Assembly (NCBI GenBank): GCA_000695325.1 | Contig: AVPN01000205.1 | Location: 28,509-66,319 of the forward strand | Source: Pleurobrachia bachei | Taxonomy: Eukaryota; Ctenophora; Tentaculata; Cydippida; Pleurobrachiidae | DNA length: 37,811 nucleotides | Direction of reading: 5' to 3' | In this document: positions 31,401-37,811 of the stretch, in pieces | How the letters are laid out: each line of letters begins with the position of its first letter | How positions within the stretch are numbered: the stretch's first letter is position 1 | Made by a program: the position numbers and the translations under genes | Notes under the pieces: generated by a model | Told to the model about the DNA's origin: nothing | Seen by the model: only the letters and a program-made list of their open reading frames with translations | Databases searched by the model: none

Positions 31401-33795
31401 AGAACCCTCGGTGGGCTGTGAACCCTGTTGGACACTCCCCACATATCCTCCCATCCCCATACTGATTTTTTGGGCAGGGTTGACAAGAGGAGTTACTCCA
31501 GTGTTCCCCTAAAGTACATGGGGTACAGGTTGCTGATCCAGGGGTGCTGGTGTGGTAGAGTGGACATGGGGTACATGATGGTGATCCTTTGGGACTGTAG
31601 GTGTTCTTTGGACACGGGTGACATGTGGTGGTGACACCTGGTTTACACTGACATACACCCTCCTCACAGTCCCTGCACTCGACCCCATTCCACCACCTCC
31701 CCTCACCATCACAATCACACCCCCTTCCATCCACCTTCCCTCCCTCACACTTCACACACCTCTCTCCCTCTCCGTAACTCCCCTGAGGGCACTCTCTGCA
31801 CCCTCCTTCTCCATCATGATAGTGGGTAGGGTTACACGTGCAGGTGGGGGAGCAGGGAGGGGAGGAGGAGTGGAGAGGGCATGAGATACAGTGGGATCCA
31901 TTTCCATGGGTATTAGCTGGACAGTCTTGACATTTGTTGAGAGAGACTGACCACCGGGTACCTGCAAGATACAGTCAATGTTAGTTAAATGGGCCCTGAG
32001 GCCTCTCTTTACCAAGGGTGAGGGAGAAATATGTTATCCCCCTGTTTTTCATTTGAAATGTAATATCTACCAACGTGGTTCTTCATTTCTTACCAGGTCT
32101 ACAGATAAGTTATCCCCCTGTTTTTCATTTGAAATGTAATATCTACCAACGTGGTTCTCATTAGAGGGGTTTACTAATCTGGTTCTGTATAAATCTTACC
32201 AGGTCTACAGATGCACCTTGTTCCGTCAGGTGATGACGATGCCATAGGTGGACACCTCACACACCCTCCCTCCGTAATAAACCATCCCTCCTCACACATG
32301 CACCCTATCCACGTGTAAAAGTAGCTGCTCTTGCACGTCGTTCCCTTGGTAACCGCAACTCTCCCTCCTTGGTTACACGTTACTGAGGTTACTGCCGTAG
32401 GAAGGATGTTGGAGAACCTACCCCGGTCAATCTTTTTGTTTTCTACTGTGGTCGCTCCGTGGTAGGAGAGGTGTCGACAGATACAGTGGGCTGTTGTCAT
32501 GTCCGGGCTGCCATTGTACCGGCACACGTTACCAAGGTGATATGTGACGTCATGACGGGAGGTGTTACCATGGTGACGGGAGGTGTTACCATGGTGACTA
32601 GAGGTGTTGCTAAGGGAGGTGTTGGCGAGGAGGACCCCTTCCCAGCTGGGGGTTTGAGTGGTATTCCATATCACAAACTGGACTGGAGATCCCCCTGCTG
32701 CTGGGGATGTTGAGTTGGTGCCGTTAACAGATCCTGGAGTAGAGAGAGTGTATTTCAAGATTGGGTTGGCGGGTTTAATAACAAGCTAAATTACCGAGTG
32801 TTGTTTGAACCAGAGAGATTAGAAGAATCAGGAACATCTGAATATCAGAACAAATCACACACAGAGATATTACTAATAACTAGTTGTAACTAGTAACTAA
32901 TACCGTGGAGGTGTGTGATAACACTATTAGGAGAGGGAGCGTGATTCCTGACAGTGAAATATGTACCATCTCAGTAATTGATGTCACACTTTCAATCACA
33001 TTCTAATCATCATTACATCATTACATGTACTGTCTGGTTGGGTGGTACATACTACTGCTGCAGTATAGCCTCAATAGCCACTGACTTAATTCCCATTTCA
33101 GACCCCGACTGAGCCGCTTGGTTACGTATCCGGGCTGACAGAGTGCTTGGAAACAGAGATACATAACTCCTGTCTGCCTGACCCGTACAAGGCAGAGTGG
33201 GGCAGTAAAGTAGCAACTACTGTAGTTGTCAGGTTAGTAGTATAGTACGGTATAGACTTTAGTTTAAATGTTGTTCTTTTGAAAACTATTATCATGAACT
33301 TCGTTCTGGTTCAGTTTACTTGAAATAGTGATCGACATTCCCCATTAATCTCTCCAGGTACCACGGTGCAATATCAGAGATCCTGGTTTCCCTCCGCAAG
33401 ACAGAAGACAGTCTGGCCATGTTAAAGAGGGGTCGGAAGGGTGCCTCTCAGCAGGGGTCAACCGCCAACACAGACGAGGACAAGATTAGGACACAGCTAA
33501 AGTTGGATGTTACTGCTCTGGGCACTAAGGTGACAGTTTGAATTATTTATGAACACGAAGGAGGATCTTTTGGATAGTAGATAAATCTGGAAGACCCTAG
33601 ATTTTCATAGAACTGTGGGGTCTGGTTTGGCAGTTAGCTATACTAGTTAATTGTTGCAGCCCATCCCTTGTATTGTTAGCGTTGTTATGTAGTTTTGTAA
33701 CTAACCCATTGTCATTTCAGTTGGAGCAGTTAGGGATACCGAGGGGAGAAGACTTTGAGAATTTGCTAACCCTGGTTAGCCAGTCAAAACGATAA
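25473..33795 (+). CDS. COG2: Conserved oligomeric Golgi complex subunit 2
   Basis: Exons joined in phase: 25473-25541, 25711-25904, 26136-26218, 26492-26592, 26776-26858, 26951-27044, 27217-27396, 27742-27869, 28014-28119, 28267-28406, 28569-28749, 28969-29079, 29239-29439, 33102-33232, 33358-33529, 33721-33795; 682 residues with one copy of the duplicated pair. Hallmarks of COG2 are VELINRDYADFVNLSTNLVG near the N-terminus, WSLPIYFQIRLQEIAGSLE, a C-R-R-C-W motif, and AVPRLYRRTNREV. The protein belongs to lobe A of the COG tether for retrograde traffic at the Golgi. The first two exons are least certain. A second version of the 111- and 201-base exons lies at 30647-30757 and 30897-31097, both in phase 0 at each end. 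The intron after them contains another gene on the opposite strand. Confidence 0.9.
25909..26018 (-). mobile_element. Short inverted-repeat element, copy 5
   Basis: It lies in reverse orientation relative to copies 1-4: AACCGACCGAATCAGGAAATACTGG on the left and GGTTGTTTACTTGTATCGGTGGGTTCC on the right (termini shown only in part). It begins about five bases after the donor of COG2 exon 2 (25905). Confidence 0.85.
28753..28839. repeat. Perfect palindrome, 43-bp arms
   Basis: Left arm 28753-28795 (AGTTGACGATATGAACC...) and right arm 28797-28839 are exact inverse complements around a single C at 28796. It begins three bases after the COG2 exon-11 donor (GT at 28750). Confidence 0.95.
28837..28889. 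repeat. Second perfect palindrome, 26-bp arms
   Basis: Arms 28837-28862 (ACTCTGAAATGTTCC...) and 28864-28889 are exact inverse complements around a C at 28863. It overlaps the first palindrome by three bases. Both centres are flanked by the same CACGACC / GGTCGTG motif. Confidence 0.95.
28969..30557. repeat. About 1.6-kb duplication inside COG2, copy A
   Basis: It contains COG2 exons 12A (28969-29079) and 13A (29239-29439), the antisense terminal exon 3A (30361-29664) and the last 34 or so bases of antisense exon 2 with its donor. It matches 30647-32233 with scattered substitutions and a few indels. Confidence 0.85.
29664..32837 (-). CDS. Cysteine-rich single-pass membrane protein, nested antisense in COG2
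   Basis: Minus-strand exons: 32837-32795 (signal peptide MFLILLISLVQTTLG), 32733-32200, then either 31961-31267 (exon 3B, 423 residues in all) or 30361-29664 (exon 3A, 424 residues). Both routes are in frame to a stop. Exon 2 is rich in N-[TS] glycosylation sites, with repeated HHGNTSRH, then a cysteine-containing part (TAHCICRHLSYHG, CMCEEGWF, CICRPG). Exon 3 carries closely spaced CxxC units of the GCC2/GCC3 or ephrin-receptor-like kind (CPANTHGNGTHC, CPRNTYSPIGSPSC, CPKHQYGDGRIC). A membrane segment follows (WGVWFVLVVVVGAVGW), with a tail of about 15 residues ending RSCYW. It is probably a cell-surface protein. HCICRHL resembles the end of a GPS motif, but I would not call a GAIN domain. 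The two last exons are alternatives created by the duplication. Confidence 0.78.
30647..32233. repeat. About 1.6-kb duplication inside COG2, copy B
   Basis: It contains COG2 exons 12B (30647-30757) and 13B (30897-31097) and the antisense terminal exon 3B (31961-31267). An extra internal repeat at about 32030-32175 copies TTATCCCCCTGTTTTTC and a remnant of the antisense exon-2 donor (AGGTCTACAGAT). Confidence 0.85.
32530..32602. repeat. In-frame minisatellite in antisense exon 2
   Basis: The unit GTTACCATGGTGACGGGAGGT occurs about three times (21-bp register; shown here once as GTTACCATGGTGAC plus GGGAGGT). It codes the repeated glycosylation motif in the membrane protein. Being a multiple of three, copy-number change would keep the frame. 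Confidence 0.75.
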
Positions 33796-34812
<1,017 letters not shown>

Positions 34813-37502
34813 ATGTTTTTCTTTGTCGGAATAGTTGTTGCTACTACCTTACTACCTGGTAGGTGAAGTATTCGGTATCAGTGAAAAGGGGAATCATATT
34901 CTCATTGTTATACTCGGTATATCTGTGACAATTCCACGGAATTCCCGTTATAGTACCCCGCTGATCAGTGTATTGTATTACAGGTTGTAATTCTCTCTAC
35001 TGTGGGGCGAGCCCTACGGTCGATCTAAGTCACAAGACGGTGGGAGGTGAGGGAAGTATAGCGGTACTGACGCTCACTCAACTTTCCTACGGATCTAGCG
35101 TGAGTTGGGTCTTAATTGAGTTTTAATTGGGTCTTAATTGGGTCTTAATTGGGTCTTAGATGGGTCTTAATTGAGTTGGGTACAATACACAACCCCAATG
35201 CTACATTGCTACCCCCCTCCAATAGTGTATAACAGACACCCTCTCTCTCTTATTACACAGGCTTGTTTTTGGCTGCAAGATAACCAGGGAGTAAAGAAGT
35301 ACTACGCAGTGACGTTTAGTAAACTACGTGGGACAGCGAGTTACGGGGAAAACACTTACGAGTTTGGAATCCCCGCTCCCAAGGTACAGCAGAGTTATGA
35401 TCCAGGAACCGACCGAAACAAGTACACAACCGATCAGAACTCGCTATATTTTCAAGATTTAAGAATACATGTGATATCATGGCGACTCCCCTCCCTCCCC
35501 CGATCCCCTCGACCCACCCCTGATCAATCCAACCCCCTCCCTCCCCCTCCCCCTCTCCACTCTCCAGGCTGTGTGCAAGTGTCAATGTGACAGTAACGTC
35601 TTGGGAGCGTGCTCTATAGATGATGGCTACTGTAACGGTGCATCTGCATCAGATAGGTGCATCAGTAAGAAGAGCGAAAGCCCAAATTGTGAGTCTCTAT
35701 GTTGTATGTCCCATATTACCATATATATGGTAATTGGTAACCATGGTAACCATGATCATAACCATAACCTGCATTTTTATAACAGTCACCCTGTCTTAGC
35801 GTTTTCGTGTATCGGGGGAACTCCAATGTATTGCTGCGAACTGCTTTTTGAGAGATCTACAACAAGACGCTACAAGGTCAGAATTAGAGGGAGACAGTGA
35901 GAGAGTTCAGAGTGAGAAAGAATATGTTACATGCCACTTTTCAGAATCTGTCACACTTCTGTCACGTTTCAGGGTGTTAAAGTTCGGGGGACTGAGTTTG
36001 AAGTTGGAGTAGTTATTACTGAATACGACAGCAAGTTTGAAAAAGAGATCAGGAGTTTTGAGGAAATAGGTCAGCAACTAGAATACCCCTATCAACCCCC
36101 TATTATACTAGACTAACATAACATGTATTTTTAACGCACTGTTTGAACAACATTTCACGATCTGTTAATTTTTATGTATCTTGATTATACAAAGCTTACA
36201 TAATTCCCGTCATATATCATGCTAATTAAACTCTACAGGATCTGGTACACCTATTGGGTCCATCTTCACAGATGTTGTCACAGCCGCTGAGGATATCTCT
36301 GACTACGGCCTTGATCAAGGTAACATGGACATGACAATGTATGAAATTGATTCACTCCAGGAACCGGTCGAATCAGGAAATACTGGTCCCTGATTGGCTG
36401 ATAACCAGTCACTTGACCTAAATAACGAGTTCTGATTGGTTGTTTACTTGTGTCGGTCGGTTCCTGACAACAACTTCATCAGACACGTGGTTTATCCTGG
36501 ATCCCATGGACAAGGATCAAAACGTGAGAGTAATGCGATCAAAAGAGCTGAATAACAAGAACGAGTACAATGTTGAACGGGCGGGGTGGATTAAAGTGAA
36601 CAAGGAGTATGGGGAAAGCTTGGAAGACCCAGGGTAAGAATTAATTGGATCCAAGGTAACGACATCATTATTGTTACTTTAGTTACACATGGTAACCATA
36701 GCTACACAAGACTGGTAATTGTCGGTGTATATAACAGTAAAAGCGGGTGGTATACTATGATTGGTAACCATGGTAACACATCCTGCAGGGAATTCCAATT
36801 TAATTGACCTCTGTTGGGGTGCCTGGTCCTCTAGTTCTTGTAAAATAGACACTCTGAGTGCAAGGATGATAAGGCTGAGGCCCTCTTTCCCACCCCTGAC
36901 ACGTAATAATTATTTAACTTTTACCTACTGATCAAGGGAATTCTCCAACAAAATTTTACCGATTTAAAGCCACCTGATACAGCTAATAATGACCCTAATA
37001 ATGCCCCTAATTATAATGCTCCTAATTATAATGACCATGTTATTATATGACAGGACGACATTTCCGGCCAACTTGGAATTAGCCACTACACTAAAGAGTA
37101 CAGTGCTCAAAAGAGTCGTCTGGGAGGAACAGGGATCAGGGCACGGTGTTATAAATATGGAATTTCGGGAAGGTGTCGAGAAGCTGCAAATGAGGGGTGA
37201 TTTTGATCTACCAGCTTCATATGAAGTTGCACAGGTAAAATATGGGCTTCATCGCGGAGACAAAAACAGATATCAATGAATTTAAAACCCCAACTCTATA
37301 CCAAACCTTAGCTGTTATTACACATTGTCTAATGCGTCCATCACTAATTGGTAAAGACCACTAACAAGACATCTTTTAGTCGTTTGAACACGCCTCCGTG
37401 CTGGGAACGTTTACAGCAGGTGGAATTATCACAGAGGAGGGTGAGAAATATCTGCAAATAAACACCACTGATACGCTAGGAGAGTTACAATGCATCTTGA
37501 AG
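34813..37502 (+). CDS. EFF/AFF-type cell-cell fusion glycoprotein (fusexin), 3' end outside window
   Basis: Ten exons keep one frame for 372 codons: 34813-34858, 34984-35099, 35261-35383, 35568-35688, 35800-35876, 35973-36069, 36239-36319, 36483-36633, 37054-37234, 37380-37502. Exon 1 is a signal peptide (MFFFVGIVVATTLLP). The ectodomain opens with cysteines and NSLYCGASP, then ACFWLQDN, TYEFGIPAPK, the tight cluster CKCQCD and SCIGGTPMYCCELLFE. Further on are DTWFILDP and a long beta-type stretch with GTFTAGGIITEEG. This order (ACF-W-L, an FGIP-type strand, a C-x-C-x-C cluster, then CC-x-L-x-F) is what I associate with the EFF/AFF family. Those are class II fusion-fold proteins that merge cells of the same organism in nematodes and some other animals. 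The membrane anchor is not in the window. I rely on motif memory, so a different cysteine-rich surface protein is possible. Confidence 0.6.
35109..35178. repeat. GGGTCTTAATT minisatellite in fusexin intron 2
   Basis: Five or six head-to-tail units of about 12 bp (TGGGTCTTAATT) follow directly after the donor at 35100. Confidence 0.85.
35403..35446 (+). mobile_element. Short inverted-repeat element, copy 7 (left half only)
   Basis: CAGGAACCGACCGA plus AACAAGTACACAACCGATCA and AGAACTCGCTAT match the left half of the family; the rest is missing. It lies 19 bases after the donor of fusexin exon 3. Confidence 0.75.
35715..35751. promoter_or_regulatory. Paired palindromes, the second X-box-like
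   Basis: ATTACCATATATATGGTAAT (35715-35734) is a perfect 20-base palindrome, followed at once by GGTAACCATGGTAACC (35736-35751). The latter fits the RFX-factor X-box pattern GTNRCC-N2-RGYAAC. A second such site is GGTAACCATGGTAAC at 36763-36777. A regulatory role is only a possibility. Confidence 0.4.
36358..36466 (-). mobile_element. Short inverted-repeat element, copy 6 (full length)
   Basis: At 109 bp this is the most complete copy. The left end is CAGGAACCGGTCGA and the right end TCGGTCGGTTCCTG, with one or two mismatches between termini. It lies in fusexin intron 7 and ends 16 bases before the exon-8 acceptor (36482), so it supplies the sequence where a branch point should be. Confidence 0.9.
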
Positions 37503-37811
37503 GTAAGATTTTTGGGGACAGTTCGGACACTTCTAGTTATACAGGGGTGGGCATAAAAAATGTCCTCCCTAGACCAGCATAGTTCCAGATATCGTAGAGA
37601 GCTAAAACTTGGCAAAGTTACTCTATGGAACAAATAAATAGGTCGACCAAAATTTTAGACCTTTAGTTCAAAGTTCATTTTTTTGATAGGAATGAACATT
37701 GTCAGTCATTCCAAAAAACATGAATTTTCGGTCCATAAGTAAAGCAATTGTCTTTGGCTCTCGATTTTCTTTCAAATGCGACCAAGAAAAGCCAAAACGG
37801 ACAACCACAAG
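37503..37811. other. Right edge, fusexin intron
   Basis: Sequence after the donor of fusexin exon 10. I see no further exon before the window ends, so the remaining ectodomain, membrane anchor and tail lie beyond it. Confidence 0.5.

Noticed and set aside
32174-32758. Adhesion-GPCR GPS/GAIN reading of the antisense exon 2
   Set aside because: HCICRHLSYHG resembles a GPS end, but the upstream tryptophan-cysteine pattern and a seven-pass part are missing; a single membrane segment follows instead.
34813-37502. HAP2/GCS1 gamete fusogen as the identity of the last gene
   Set aside because: The ACFWL, FGIP and CKCQCD pattern fits EFF/AFF better as I recall the families, but a profile search is needed to be sure.

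Overview
This window is eukaryotic, animal-type nuclear DNA. Nearly every real gene is split into short exons with GT..AG boundaries whose codon phases match across the joins. The families are animal ones: COG2, TMEM184, POLG2, a Polycomb-group RING protein, a C2H2 zinc-finger protein, a class A GPCR, and a candidate EFF/AFF-type cell-cell fusogen. Genes are dense and introns are roughly 70-900 bp, except where COG2 encloses another gene. My guess is an early-branching or other invertebrate such as a sponge. That is inference; no marker here fixes the species.

Layout, left to right. (1) 1-6370: a tandem array of an unrecognised gene. A 5'-truncated copy (1030-2328) is followed by a longer copy (2928-5721) and a fragment of a third (6325-6369). 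(2) 6370-8494: no gene; pyrimidine microsatellite. (3) 8495-11858 (+): a five-exon rhodopsin-class GPCR. (4) 12861-16164 (-): a PCGF-like Polycomb RING protein. Its first four exons are repeated in a 1914-bp direct duplication ending in a truncated gene (16742-18078). (5) 18651-20418 (-): a C2H2 zinc-finger gene split by a frame break. (6) 20559-25025: a divergent pair, POLG2-like (-) and TMEM184 (+). The shared promoter and both gene starts are duplicated, leaving two broken half-genes back to back in the middle. (7) 25473-33795 (+): COG2, with two adjacent exons duplicated. A signal-peptide, cysteine-rich, single-pass membrane protein gene lies antisense inside COG2 (29664-32837), and the same duplication gave it two alternative last exons. 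(8) 34813-37502 (+): ten in-frame exons of a secreted/membrane glycoprotein that I read as an EFF/AFF-type fusexin; its 3' part runs off the window.

Two themes run through the window. First, direct duplications of parts of genes occur four separate times, with divergence from about 0.1% to over 10%. They could be real recent duplications or, in part, haplotypes joined falsely in assembly. Second, a short inverted-terminal-repeat element of about 109 bp occurs seven times, four times within a few to about 20 bases of a splice site. Twin perfect palindromes directly after a COG2 splice donor are the most striking unexplained DNA structure. Apart from the divergent POLG2/TMEM184 pair and the nested antisense gene, neighbouring genes show no common pathway.
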